From NCBI GenBank assembly GCA_013400975.1, contig WBMZ01012071.1, positions 248,001 through 312,000 of the forward strand: a stretch of DNA of 64,000 bases, read 5' to 3'. Position numbers and translations under genes: made by a program. Origin of the DNA: Atrichornis clamosus. Its lineage: Eukaryota > Chordata > Aves > Passeriformes > Menuridae. Positions within the stretch are counted from its first letter, which is position 1. Each line of letters opens with the position of its first letter. A model generated the notes under the pieces. The model searched no databases and was not told the DNA's origin. It saw only the letters and a list, made by a program, of their open reading frames with translations. Of the stretch, positions 25,156 through 38,614 are shown piece after piece.

Positions 25156-28100
25156 GGAAAGGAAAAAAAAGTAAAGAAGGCATAACAGATGACTTTATTG
25201 GTGCACATATATTACAGTTGCTTTGACATTTATGTTTTCCATACTGATAGATGAATGATTTCTGTGGAAGTAAATCAATTGCACCAGAAGTAGTAGCACA
25301 AAGCACCAGGGTGTCCCCGGTCTAAAACAACAGAGGTTTTGAAATATCTTGAAATATGGTTTAGCACGTTTCTTTCCTTGATGAATTTGCTGCAGCTTTT
25401 TTGGTCCTAAAACACATAACAATCTTGCAACCTGCTGCTTGATGTAAACATTCATTCAAATTTCAAGGACCTGCTGACCTTCCTTTTGAACAGGAAATTA
25501 AGAAACTTGCTGATTTTTCTTTCCAGATGTTTAGTGTTCCCTTCTTTTCTAATTCACCCCACTTTCTTCTGCCTAACTCTGAGTATTGTAATCCAAACTA
25601 CACTTCAACGTTCAGTCAAATTATTGTAACTTGTAATGTTTTTCTGCCAGCAGAAAGCAATCATTTGTTATTCTTATCATACTTGTTTTCTTAGGTAATG
25701 TATATTTTAAAATATTTTCATTAGTAAGTTTTAATATTAGTTATGACAGAGTTTGTAGTAAAGGTATTTAAAGATATTTTGAAAAATCTGTACCAGCACT
25801 TTTGATGAAAAATTTTGCCTTTGCACCACAGTTTGAATAACAAAACATTTACTTGGTTTCACTGGTTCCCTGTGGATTCCCAAATGATTATTCCATCTTC
25901 CCTAACTGTGAAGCCATATGAAATGCTATCATTATAACAATCTACTGTTACAAAATAGCAGTGACTAATATGTAAACTCAAGTGTAGAGTGAATTTATAG
26001 AATAAACCAATCTTACATCTATAAACTCGATATGGTCTTTAAGGAATCTGTCCTTTAAAACAACAGTGGAATTAAGCTGTGTATGAAAATACATAAAACT
26101 TTGAGGTTCCTCTTCATCTGTCCTGACCCAAGTGCTGAATTTGGAATAGATTTTATCAGAATGACATAACGTTTCTGCTTTGGGAAATAATGGGATTCAG
26201 TTGCTTCAACTGCTTCAAAATAGGTGTCTAATGCCATTTCACATGTTCTGGGACAGAAAGTACATGTGTAGGTATGACACAGCCTTCTTGGAAAGTCAGC
26301 CAGAGACCAAGGCTTGTAAAATGGTGATAGGCGTGTGTTTAGGTAGCTGATGTTCAGCTATTTTGTTGAATATTTGTCAGAACAAAGACTGTTAATGAGA
26401 AATAGCTGACCAAAAAATCAAAGCTGATCAGTCAGTTTTGGTACGGTTGTAACAACAGGCAGTGCTGATCTGAGAAGATGAAAACCAGATTTTGATGCCC
26501 TCTGGGGAGGGGTAAAGAAAAGGGTAAAAGGATAAAGAAAGGCCTTTAATAATTGTTTTCAAAAGAAGCATTTTCCACATTGAAGCAGTTTTTTATTCAC
26601 CTTTCCTTAAGGTTTCCCCTATCAAATCATAACTATGGGAAGGAGAATGCATGGAAATCAGTAGGAGTTCTGCTAATTTCAAGGAAGAAAGCTTTGATCA
26701 CTATATATTAACTATGCACCTAGAATGATGAAGTTTGTCCCATGCTCTAACTTGTGTGCCCTCATGAGGTATCTTTTTATTGCATCTGTTCCTGTAAAAC
26801 CGGAGGCTTTCAGATGAGACATTTACAAGTATGTCTCTCTCTGTATAGAATTGACACCTCTGTGACACCTTTCTTTCATATAATGTTTGTTCCGACACCT
26901 TTTCGCTCTGCTTTCTCTCAAAGGGTGCTGGTTTTGGGTACTGGATATCTAGTTTCTCTGTTCCAGAGATGGCTGGATTTCAATATGCTGTGAGAATATA
27001 GATGCTAAAGCAGTCAGGGTAAAAATAAATAAATCATAAATTAATGTATATTATTCATGTTGTTCTCTTGGACGATTGCTCAGTGATGCAAAGTTCTACT
27101 AGTGAGAATCTGCAGTGTTGAAGATTATGAGAATATCTGAATATCTGTCTTGCACATTTAAGTATGGGTTTTTAAATAGCTATTTTTCACACTAGATAAA
27201 TGTTACCAATCAGGGATGTGACATAAAAGAATGATTCTTAAGCTAATGCACTTTGCAGTTTTCCTGTGCATTTGTATCACAGAAATTTCTTCAAAATAAC
27301 TACTGCAGCCTTCAAAAACTCTTGTTTACAGACACATTATTTTATGAACTAACCTTCTGCAAAATCTTTTGTCTCCTTAAAAGCAATGGCAATGCAGCTT
27401 TTTGTGTGGCCCATTGTTGCAAGTGTAGCCTCACTGGTAGCTGTAAGGCAGTTTCTGAAGGGAGCTGGCACCAAAAGCAATGATCTGCCTTGTGTAGCTC
27501 CTGTTATTTACAACCTTAAATTCAAAGGCGTTGCAATAAGAAAGTGATACCATCAGCTCAAATAGAATTTTGCTTATTCCCTCCTTAGAAATGTCATTGA
27601 CCTGTGGGGAAACTATGGGATGCCCAGGCAGCTGCAATACAACACACTCAAAGGCCAGAGTAGTAAAACATACTATTAAATGTCAATGAATACATTTAGG
27701 CATTGGGATGCAGAAAAGGTACCTTGTTTTCAAGACTCAGATTGAAGAGAACAGAAAGCAGCACACAGATCTCTGGCAGAGACATAGATCAATGAAGGAC
27801 ACTTTTTAAAAATGTATACATCTGAAAATCCTTTAAAATGTCTTTTGGAGGACTGGAAGGGATAGTAATTAATTTTGCATTGACTGCTTGTGAAATGTAC
27901 ACAATTAAGCAAGTGTCTTCAGCCCCCAGGTGATTAAGATTGAGGAACTGGAACAGGTAGGAGTACAGGGCCATTATCCTGTCAGCAGTGGCATGAGCAG
28001 AGCCTGTGCATGGTGTCCACATCGACACAGAGCCTGTGGGAGGAAATTACCAGTTACAGAACTGGAGCATGGTTCCATTTTTACTGAAACCTCCCAGGGG

Positions 28101-28870
28101 ATTATATTCTGCCTCCTAAGGGATGAGTCTGGGATTATGGATATGACACAGTTTTATTCATTGAACAATACCAAAAGTAGCCTTTCATTCTTACTTAGGA
28201 TTCAGTAAAAGGACTTGTTTGGTGTATTATTTGATGGCCAAAACATGCTAAGTGCAATGGTAAAAATAGCAGTCAAAGATTTTATAACAATGATAGATCT
28301 TGACACAGTAGGTAAGAATAGCTCCAGCAGAAGAGAGAATAATAGAGAATAAGGTTTCAAACTACTTATTCATGCATGATTTTTTTTTTTCAAGATGGAA
28401 GGATGAACGGTTTATGTGTTAGGTGGTGAACTAAGCCTTGGTATTTTAATGAGGTCCAGACTCTGTCAGACAGAGGAAGAGCCAAAGTTCTGCTTTTGGT
28501 GTTTTTTCTGGATCACTTTCAATAGTGCAATATCCTAGTTAAAGGCAAGACTAACTTCTAACAATGCTGCTTCTTCATTACTAAAAAAGTTTGCAGTTTC
28601 ACAGTAGTGAATGACATCCAAATTTTGTTGGTCAAAGTCTTAAATGTTATTGTCTCAGTTCTAACTCAACTTCTCCCTTAGATTCATGAATGTCATGCCA
28701 ACTTCTTTCTTAAACTCTAATTTTTTCTTCTTGATTTTTTTCCAAGGAGCACACTTGAATAGAAACAGATGGCACCTGATACTGTCAAACATGAGGGCTT
28801 TTCTATAAGTGATTTATAGCTGTGGCTCCTTCTGTATTTTGAGCATGCAGCTTTGCAATTTAGATGTTAT
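25156..28870. other. Gene-free stretch
   Basis: Unique AT-rich sequence. Frames up to 92 codons (27930-28208) show no domain. A 'cttgtaaaatggtgatagg' at about 26309 recalls the MIR core but lacks supporting flanks. I see nothing else. Confidence 0.6.
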
Positions 28871-28932
28871 TTAGATTAAGTGCTTTACCTCAGGATCCGC
28901 TGCATGACCACACTGTCCTAACCACTGTGCGA
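28871..28932 (-). mobile_element. Possible MIR fragment, minus strand
   Basis: 'ttagattaagtgctttacct' near 28871 and 'ctgtcctaaccactgtgc' (28913-28930) match two parts of the reverse-complemented MIR (core and tRNA-like head), with the sequence between them apparently deleted. The second match is the better one. Evidence is short, so this is tentative. Confidence 0.35.
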
Positions 28933-31900
28933 GTTTGTGCAAAGATACAGTTGCTCTTTTGAAGTTAAAAAGTTTATTGCTATACATAGCTTCTGTTTCA
29001 GCAGAATGGAACATCATATGTCATATAACACATAGGTGAATATTTAATTTGTTTTAGTTTATGCTGTTTTCACAGCTTTTGTAATCTTTTCACAGTTTAA
29101 TTTTACCTTCACTGTCTAAAGTCATGCAGCTCAGTAACAGTTGTGCCTGCACTAAATGGCTGAGTTAAAAGGCAGTATTAATGCTTGGGCAACTCACAGG
29201 GGTATATGCACATGTTCTTCTATTTGGATTGCATTAAATGAGTTTTCAGAACCATATGGCAACGTACCTTAACTATTCTTTCTGAAAGAGTCTAACTGTT
29301 GCAGCCTTCTGTTCTAATTAGTTACATCTTCTGAGCTTTACCAATTCACTGGAAAAACTCCATGCTTAATATTGCTTAAATTTTACCCAAATGCCTTTTG
29401 TTCTTGTGGGTGTATTTTAATATTGTGTGTGTGAAATGCAGATAGCTTCTTAGTTACTTGCTTTACTTTTAATATCTCCCCAGACAATACATCACTATTT
29501 TGAAACAGTTTCCATTGTTTATTACACTCAGAAGTGTTTCTCCTAAATTGCTGGAATTTGATAGGTTGTAGAAGTCATACAGATATTCTTCCTTTGAAAC
29601 AAGGAGATTTCGTTGCAGAACTACAGTGAAATAAATTTGCTATGTCCATTCCATCCCCTTGGGGACAGGGGAAAGTGAAACATACGAGTTTCAAATAGGA
29701 GTGTGCTAGCCCAGCATTTCTAGATGTTTGAATATTCTTCTGGAATATGTTCTTCATAAAAGACTTCATGTTATATAAAGGATTGGCCACTTATTTAACT
29801 GCTTTTTAAAGCAGTCAAATAATTCTCTCTACAGGCGTTAAGTTATAATAGGGTTTTGCAAACACAGCAGCATGTTCTCAACCACGGAACTGAGCCACTG
29901 TACGCACTTTTCATTAGCAACTGCAAAAATATTGTAGTGTAGTTTGTACTATTCAATCTCTTAAAAGTGGAACTGTGTCTGTACCAGGTGTAAATGTTAA
30001 CTTGTATCTTAAACGAGAATATCAAATGTATTTCTTTTGTTATCCAAAACAGTTCAGAAAATGGAAGAAGCACTAACAGTTGGTTAGCATGAACACAGGC
30101 AGACAGGTAACTTTTTTTAGAAATTGGTAGGCTTTTTGTGCCTGTGTGGAGAAAAGAGGAAAATACCTACCATAGACCTTTTCATCACTAAAAAGAAAAC
30201 TCCATTCTCTTGTTCCCAAAGGCACTGTGCAAGTAAGAATAATACAAGCTGTAGTATCAAATCAATCACATTTACATTTCAAAAGCATCCTTTGTAAAAG
30301 TACCCTGGAGGACTGGATTCTGCTAATAAAAACACAAATAAAATAAAATATTTAACAAGCTATATCAAGCACAGGTAGGTTGTGCATGTTTTGTAAACCT
30401 GACCTTAAAAATGAACAGCAAACCAGAACTTTTCATAGAAAATTTAAAAAAATCCAATATCTGTATGTAGGGACCAAAGAATGCAAACAGACAGAGCATG
30501 GAATCCATAATATCTGTTCATGATCAGAGAGGAAAGCCACTGAGGCTGAACAGAGATATTGGGCTGAACAAGAGAGAAAAAATGGTCATATGGGTGTGAA
30601 ACTCCACAACACTGCATTGAAGAGTAGATGTTTTGCCTGAAAAAAAATAAAGCCTTCTTAATCGATTGTTTGATATAAGACTAAGGTTGTAGGGTCAGAC
30701 ACTCAAAATTCAAACATCTTCTTAAATTTATTCCCACAGTGTTGCAAATGGGTTGTACTTTCAGTCGTGCTTTGAAAGGAAATAAATAAAGAGTGGAGAT
30801 TTAGGTTTAAAAAGGCTTGTAAGGACAGGTGGCCTTGGATGGCCTTTGATCCAAGGACATTTTAAACTGGCCTTTTACCATAAACATTTTCATGCTTTTC
30901 CCTAGCAAAAAAAAGGTTCCATTTAAAGGGTTTAAAACAGGACAGACCTACACTCTCATTTATAATGTTACTGGCTCTCCTTAGCTTCTTCAGAGCTTTT
31001 GGGTTGCTCTCCAGGTGACTTCATTTAAAGATACTTCTTTCTGAGTTGGAATGCACTATTTATGCTCTGTATTTTTGCTAATAGATGCTGTTCTGAATTG
31101 GGCTAAAACTGTTGCTGCCAATGGGGAAGCAGTAGTTGCCCTTCATCTGGGAATATCATTATGAAACGGAGATGCTCTTTTACAGAACAGATGGTAGAGT
31201 GATAGCAGCTTCCACTTCAAACACGAGCGAGCACGGGGTGCATGTGGGCAGAAGGTTTCATTGCATATGATTTTATGAAGCCTTGGATATACAGGTGAGG
31301 GAAGGTGGATGGGCTACTGGAGCAGTGAGAGAGGGCTGTATTTAAGGTGTCGGATGTTGTCACAAAATCCTTGGCATTCAAGTTCAGAGAAAAAGCCAAA
31401 AAGTCCTTCTGAACTGAATGTCAGCTAGAAAGAAGTTTGGTACTCTGCGAGTAAAGAAAATGTCTCCTTTTACTTTAATTTCTGTTGCATTCAAGGCAAA
31501 TCTGTGTGGTTGGTTGGTGTTCGGTTTTTTGGTTGTTGTTAGGTTTATTAGAGTTTTTTTGTTGGTTGCGGGGGTTGTTGGGTTTTTTACTTGTTTGTTT
31601 TGGGGTTTTTTTGTTATCAGACAGAATTCCATGAGATACTTTGTTCTATCATAAATTTATCTTCCTAATCAAAATAAACTGCAGGACTCCTGAGTTGGCT
31701 AATGAATTCACTCCGAAAGGGTTATAAGAAATATGAATTCTGTTAATTTGATTTCATGTCTCAGTTGTTGCTGTAAACAAAAACCTCATACTTTCTCCAT
31801 GGAAGTGATAACGAGTAATGTATTTATGTAAAAGCCTTTGTAGTGTCTTCTGACATGTTCTGGTCTGTGATAAGCCTTGGACTTGGTTGCTGTGTGGTGC

Positions 31901-32810
31901 CGCTGGAACTTGCTGGTGTGGTGGTCACTGTAGAGCAGGTGTTACAGGAGCCCGAGAGCTTTACTGGTGACCTTTTGCAGACATTCCAGCACCCTTACAC
32001 TGACTCATTTGTCCCATGGACATATCGCTACCTAACCCTCTTAATGAATCTCTCTGTTCTGAAAGCAGTGAGAACAGACACCAGCAGACTATCTAAAGTG
32101 AATTTCTTAATGATTAAAAAGTCATTCCATCAGTAATGGAATCCATACAACGTGGTTGCCTCAGGATGTGAATCTTACGTCGTTGTATGTTTCCCTCCCT
32201 CCTTCCACCTCACAGTATCTCTTGCTTTCCTGGCTTCTTCCTCATAGCCTTTATAAAAGAGCCTCTCCTTGCCATACCTCTCACTTTTTCCCTGGTGTTG
32301 TCTAGTTCTTTTCCTTTATAGCAGGGCTTTCTCAAATCAGTGCTGTGATAGATCCTGAGCTACGGGAGGCCTGGGGACCTGTCTAATCTGTGTTTTTTGC
32401 TATGGACCAGAAGTGCAGTGAGTGTAGATGACTTTCGAGTACACCCTGTCAAGAAGATTTTCATGAAACTTGCAAGAAAATCTGACTATTGAAAGTGGTG
32501 AATAGACAGGCAGGTTAGAGACATCTGTGACTTCTTTACTTAGAACACCAAGCCAAAAATAACAAATGAGAGGGAAGATGCTGGAAAAATACTGGAATAC
32601 CGCTCACCACTTCTAGTGGCACTTCATCTGAATCTCATGTGTTAGTGCAGAGTCAATCAGTTTCTATTTGTTTCATGCAAGTATTAGGTGCCTTCTGTAC
32701 TAGTCAAGGGTGTAGTGACAGACCTGTTGGTTTCATAAAAAGGGCAGGGCTAGGTAGGACTCACAAGTTTTCTTTGTAGTTTGGCAGCCAGGTCAGGTGT
32801 GAATATAATG
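28933..32810. other. Gene-free stretch with a hairpin and a G/T-rich block
   Basis: Contains a perfect 8-bp stem hairpin (CCTTGGAT, 8-base loop, ATCCAAGG; 30833-30856) and a strongly G/T-rich, A/C-poor block at 31505-31618. The frame at 31843-32136 (97 codons) is moderately protein-like but has no domain, start context or splice pairing that would make it a gene. A pyrimidine-rich stretch with 'ccctccctccttccacctc' lies near 32195. Confidence 0.55.
30833..30856. repeat. Perfect 8-bp inverted repeat (hairpin)
   Basis: CCTTGGAT and ATCCAAGG flank the loop GGCCTTTG. It is too short and unsupported by context to be called a microRNA precursor or terminator; it is listed as structure only. Confidence 0.6.
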
Positions 32811-33530
32811 ACACATGGGGTCACAACAACCCCACGCAGCACTGCAGGCTCAGGGAGGACTGGAAAGGTGCCTGCTGCAAAGGGACCTGTGGGTGTTGCT
32901 TGTGAGCCAGCTGAACCAGCATGTGTCCAGGTGGCCAAGAAGGCCAGTGACGTCCTGGCTTGGAGCAGCAATAGTGCGGCCAGCAGGACCAGGGCAGTGA
33001 TTGTTCCCCTGTACTCGCCACTGGTGAGGCCACACCTCGAATCCTGTGTTCAGTTCTGGGTCCCTCACTACACGACAAACGTTGAGGTGCTGGAGTGAGT
33101 CCAGGGAAGGGTCAGGAGCTGGTGAAGGGTCTAGAGAGTGAGTCCTATGAGGAGCTAAGTTCAGCCTGGAGAAAAGGAAGTTCAGGGGAGACGTTATCAC
33201 TCTCTATAACCACCTGACAGAGGATTGTAGCAGGGTAGGAATTGGTCTTTTCTCCTGAGTAACAAGTGATAGGAAAGAGGAAATGGCCTCAAGTCATGCC
33301 AGGTAAGGTTTAGATTGGATATAGAAAAAATACCTCCATCAAAAGGGTTGTCAAGCACTGGAACAGGCTGTCCATGGAAGTGATGAAGTCCACATCCCTG
33401 GAGGTTTGTAAAAGATGTGGTTGTTGCATCTGGGGACATGGTTTAATGGTGGAATTGACAGAGTCGGAATAATGGTTGGACCTGGTGATCTTAAAGGCCT
33501 TTTCCAACTTAAACAATTCTGTGATTCTGT
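32811..33530 (+). mobile_element. CR1 LINE, 5'-truncated, plus strand
   Basis: About 720 bases of CR1 3' region. In order: 'gggtcacaacaaccccacgc' (32818-32837), 'ctgtgggtgttgcttg', 'caggtggccaagaaggccag' (32929-32948), 'tggtgaggccacacctcgaa' (33023-33042), 'gagtaacaagtgataggaaa' near 33257, 'ggaacaggctgtccatgg' near 33360, and the 3' tail 'attctgtgattctgt' (33516-33530). It encodes the C-terminal part of ORF2 (endonuclease/reverse transcriptase polyprotein): the translation [19 protein letters not shown] is visible around 33004-33060. The frame breaks at a stop about 33097 and again downstream, so it is dead. Truncation at the 5' side is typical of target-primed insertion. The 'gatcttaaaggccttttcc' 3' end differs from the copy at 49 kb, so it is a different subfamily. 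Confidence 0.95.
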
Positions 33531-36500
33531 AAGCCAAGTAATTGGCAAGTAATGGTTGCCCTTCCCTCCAGGTATCCCTTCCTTCTCCCTGCTGCATGCA
33601 TGCATTTCCTTCTCTGTTTTTTGATGGTATCATAAATTTACATGTCAGCTTCTTTATTCCTCAAGCTAACTTTCAGCCTAGTTTGCTTTTTCCTCTTTTT
33701 TTTATTTGCATGTACGTGTGCAAATTGACAATAGACATAACCAGTGAATCTGTGCCTCCCCCTTATGAAGATACTCATTTGTATCATGACTTTGCCCCTA
33801 GGAATTCTCACCCTGTGTATGTGTGTCACTGCTGTCAGCTCACACACAGACCATTAGCAGCAGGGAGCTTTTTACCCTGGAGTGCTCTTTTGGTGTCCTA
33901 CAGTATTCTAAACAACATCAACCTGTGTTGTGTTTGGGTCTGTGGAATATGAAATGTTAAGGCCCATTAAGTTTTTGCAGCAATTGGATTTTTTGCTGGA
34001 AGTGGTCTTGGGTATTTTAAGCAATATAAGTATGGGTATAAATTGAGTGGCATTTTGAAATTTTCTTTCACTTGAACTCTCATCTCAATTGAATTGCAGT
34101 GAAATTGTAGCAAAACATTTCATCTAATTGTTAAATAGTTCAGAGGCAGAGCTCAGTTTTAAATGTAATTTGCAGGAAATGACAGCTCATAAAGCAGCCC
34201 TAGTAGGGGTGTCAGAGGTGAGGCAGAGACTTCACTGGCAATCCTCCTGTGTTTTGTAAAAAATTCAGTGATTAGTTTGGAAACAATTAGAACCAATTGA
34301 TCAGAAGTTATCATCCACAAAAGACAGGATTTTGTCTGAATTAGTAAGAGAATAAAAAAGTGTCATAGTACAGTGTTTTCTTCAATTTATCTTGCTTTAT
34401 AGGAATAATATAGCCTTTCCCACTTTCTCTGCAATTTCTGTCTCTTGGTGTATATTTTCAAACCAGTGAAGTTTTGGAACAGCTTTTAAAACTCCAGTGA
34501 TAAAAAGCGCTGTTATGAAATTGGAAGGGTTGCTTACCTGAGTCAACTCATTTCAGGGTGACATCTTCAGAGTCAGCCTGCTGTGCTCACCTCATGTTTA
34601 TGTAGATGAAGTGCTCTATAATAGAAAAATACTCATGATTATTTAGCAAAGTATTTCAGTCATGAGTGTTCCTATGAGAAGGTGAGTTGGTCTTTGACTT
34701 CCGAAATGGCTGAGTTTATTTACTTGCTGGATGCTGTTTTTACTGGCAAACTCAAGCCTTTATGAGGGAGAGTAGTCCTGAAGTACGGTCTGATATATGT
34801 CCACATTTTAATACTTTGTTTTATCCATAGGTTGCTTTCTTTTTGAAGATTGCTTGAACTATTTTGTTCATGTGCATTAACTTGACACTTTATCTAAATA
34901 CTTTGTAACTCTGGAGAAAATAGGATCAAGAGGATGGTGAAAAATCAAGATGCGTAGATTTGGCTCAAACCTTGTCCTTGTTTTACACTTCTTTCTGTAT
35001 ACCGTAGGTGTTTCTTGAGGACAGGATACAGGAGGGGAAATATTGGCACTGTGTGCATCTTTAACAAACATGGAAAGGAAGAAATCGAAACTAAATATCT
35101 GTATATTTTAAGGGTATGGAATCATATCCTTTTTCAATAAGGGACACATTTGAGGTAATTTACTCTTATCTCAAGTAATGTGAAGTATGTGAAAGAGAAG
35201 TGAAAAGATATTCATTTCACAACTTGTCTTTTATCTGCTAACAGTATCCAAAGTTTTCTCTGAACAGTTAAAGTGTTAAGTGGTTCAGGAGCCTGCCTTG
35301 CTCTTTCTTTGCTAGGTAGATATAATCTAAGTATTTATGAAAGGGATATTATCCTGCGTGATAGATTTTTACTCTCCCTTTTTTCTGTTTACTTACCAGT
35401 CAATAGTGTTATTTTAAAGCCAGAAATTCTTGGCCTTGGAAAATATAAACTGTGTTTTATATTTTTGCTGTCTTGATAAACAACTAGGGAATAGTTCCTA
35501 GCAAATTTATAAGATGCTGTTTGAATTAAGTAGTTTCAGACTCTGGGCCAAATCAAGTTTCAGTGAAGTGAGTGCACTTTTGGCAGAAGTGTACCATAAC
35601 CGTGATGGTTATGGCACGTGCAGTTATTCTGAACATGGTAGAGATGGGCTTTAGGCAGAAACTTAAGAGCAGTTCCTGTTTTCAGAGCAGCATTCAGATT
35701 CCAAACAGTCACTGCTTTAGCCTGAATTCAAGCCACACATTTTGAGAAACTGAGGACTCCAGATCCCTTATACATCTTTCATTTAGGATTGTTTGGATTC
35801 AGCTAATAGTTGCAGTGGAGAGGTGAATGTTGGTGTTCCTTGCCAGTCTCAGTTTGGAGAACAAGACTAACAGGTACAGTAGAGTTCTGGACTGGACTAC
35901 AGTGTTTCTCTTGCATTTGAACACTGATCAGTCTCTAATTTCTATGATTTACGTTAGCATATTTATTATTTGCCCTTTGAGTGCTCCAGTTTTTGAGATG
36001 CTGGGAAAAAGGAAAGCTCAGTCATATAGTTTTAGTTTAAAAGCAGCATGTGTCTAAAAATATCTGATTCTAGCTGTTGTGGGAAGGGTGCATGAGGTGC
36101 TTATTGTGATGAAATCCAGCATAAATTGTGGAGAATGCTGAAACAGGGCTTGTGGTGACTATAACTGGGCTGCAGGAGAGCCTGTGGGAATTGGAGTATG
36201 TTGCTAACGTGGTAGCGCTTGCTATGAGGGCAGATCGTTCCCAAAGGCAGATTATGGCAGTGCATCTTTAAGGCATCTAAATGGTTTTGAAATTTCTAAT
36301 CCCAGTCTGTGCTGCAGTTTAGTGCTGTATCAGGTTTAGCAGCACTCAGAGATCACTAATAACAGCTTTTATGCATAGTGGTGAACAGTTATTGAAGTAT
36401 TAGTGGGACTTGTGTGTCAAGGGTGTGCAGTCTAGTCCCATTTCTATTAAATGACAAGATAGGAAACTAAGTGATATGGAGCAGCGTATGGTCTGCAGAA

Positions 36501-38614
36501 ATGGAGATGGCCTTCCTTATCAGCAGAGCAGATGAATCATCTTTGCTGTGGGACTTACTGTGGTAATGTGATTAATACCATTTAGTCTGGAGAAATTCAT
36601 GCAGATGCATCTGTTTAAAGAAAAAAAAAAAGCTTGCCCCACCACCATCAGTATATCAGTACGTTTCTGAGTATTTTTTTTATTTTCATTTTTTTCCGTC
36701 ATCAGTTTGATGAATCTGAGAATCTGATACTTGTCTAAGAATACAGAATTTGTGCATAGCAAGTTGGTATCTGGTTCACACAGCTGAAGTTTTTAGTATG
36801 TCCACAGGATTTAAATACAGCTGCACGGCTGCATGCCTTTACATTTTATGTTGCACTGCCCCATATCATTGCATGCATTATATCCTTTTGATTTCTTAGG
36901 TTTCCCTAGTAAATTGAACAGGGTGCCAGTATGCCTAGCCCACAGTGCATGGCACACCATTTGCTTTTTCTTCAGTTTTTATAAGCTTAAGTAGAAATCA
37001 TTGCCTTGATAGATTGCCCTGCTGCTTGTATAGGAGACTGCTTTTGATTTTTAAGACTACAGAACCAAAAACTGTGAGAAAGTTCCATGGCAAAAAACAA
37101 GCATGAAAATTTCTTGAGTGGCAATAGAGAGGCTGTGTTCTGAAAGTAACTAATAGAAGGTTGCTCTTTGCACTTGGGCAGTAATGACCTTTAAAAGAAT
37201 GCTGAGTCACTTTGTTGAGATTCTCATTATAGGTTATGACAATGACATGACACTTCATCCTCCTCGTCATTCACCAAATTTTAATTTACCAAAGGCCATT
37301 CACAACTTTGTTCACCTCCAGTGGAAACATACACAGAAAACACTGCACAGTAACTAGCTCCCCACCGAGGAACAAACAGCCCCAGCAAGCAATATTCATC
37401 CCTGACATCACACCTTCCTTCCAAATATAAGATGCTTCAACTGTGCTTTCTCTAACCTAAGTGCTGTGGCATTAAAGGCAACTCTAATGCTTATAGCTTG
37501 TCTTTCAGACAGCTGATGACAGCAAGAAAGGCCAAGTTTATTTAATGTGTCTCTTGACAAACAATAAATCAGTTTGAGCTCTCACCCAATCTAGTAAAGC
37601 TCCTTTGGCTGGTGCCTTTGGAAGCAGAGTTCTCCATCCATAAGCATGGTGGAGAAAATTTATGACTGCAGTAATTTGAAAAACACCTGAACAACAATCT
37701 GAAGGGGCAGTGAGACAATATTCTCCTGCTCCTTGTACACAGTGGCAGTAAGATCACCCAATTGTGTTTTCCGCTCCTATAAAAATAAACATCATATTGA
37801 AGTACCAGTAAAGGCCAAGCATCTCCTGTCAGATCAGCCCCCCTGTCCCAGCAGTGCTTTCTCAGTCTTGCCTCAGGTTGTGACACCTGAAACAAAGGAA
37901 TGATGCAAGTGGCAAATAACTGAGGTCCCCTGGCTTTCCCTCCGGGCTCTGACTGCTTGTAAATGGTCCCTGTGTTCTAGTGTGTACTTGCTAGTCCCTA
38001 GGACACATGGAATCCTGGTGGTACAGAGAGCTCTTCAAAGGATCAGGAGACCAGCTGCATGAAGCTCATCAGTATTTCCACCTTGGCCCCAGTGAAGTAC
38101 ACAAAAACTCTCATTTTCCCTCTGAAATGTCTTCCAGCACGACTGTGTGGTGTGCACACACAGCTGTTTCCCTGGGGAGGAGCTGAGGCACAGGGAAGGA
38201 ACGCTGATTGTGCCTGTTAACGTGCACCAGGAGAGGATTTACTGGAGTGGTCACGCTGGGAGACCCTGCAAGGAGCAGAGTCAAGGCATGGCTTGTGTGT
38301 CACCTCTTCTCCGTACTAACTGCAGGGAACCTAATGGCTTATGGAGAATGCTGGGGGAAAGTAAAACTTAAAAGCAGTGTCCCTGCTCATAACCCAGTAA
38401 GTTTAGGAGTAGGGCATGTTGTGGTAGCTGGGAAGCAGAGCTTATGGCCATATAAATGGGTTGATACTTAGATTAGTGACTGCTCATAGACTAAAGGAAC
38501 TGATTTAAAACTGGTTCCTTCTACATGGCAGTATCTAACAATAAACTAACTTCAATATGCTGAAATCAGTAACCTTAAGCAAAAGCTAAGTATGTACCTT
38601 TTGAGAGAATAGGC
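33531..38614. other. Gene-free stretch
   Basis: Unique AT-rich sequence. A frame of 136 codons (33542-33952) begins in the CR1 flank and is C/F/H-rich with no domain. An 8-bp-stem hairpin abutting an E-box lies at 35594-35620. A 'cccatttctattaaatgac' near 36438 weakly recalls MIR. A frame of 108 codons on the minus strand (37569-37895) has no recognisable content. No RNA genes seen. Confidence 0.6.
35594..35620. promoter_or_regulatory. Hairpin followed directly by CACGTG E-box
   Basis: CCATAACC (35594-35601), loop GTGAT, GGTTATGG (35607-35614), then CACGTG (35615-35620). The stem is perfect. CACGTG is the canonical E-box of MYC/MAX, USF and CLOCK/BMAL1 families. Function here is unknown; chance occurrence is quite possible. 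Confidence 0.2.

Noticed and set aside
26290..26340. MIR-like 'cttgtaaaatggtgatagg'
   Set aside because: Single core match without supporting flanks.
32850..33200. 116-codon minus-strand frame and overlapping frames
   Set aside because: Antisense and off-frame shadows of the CR1 copy.
36425..36475. MIR-like 'cccatttctattaaatgac' segment
   Set aside because: Match is weak and interrupted.
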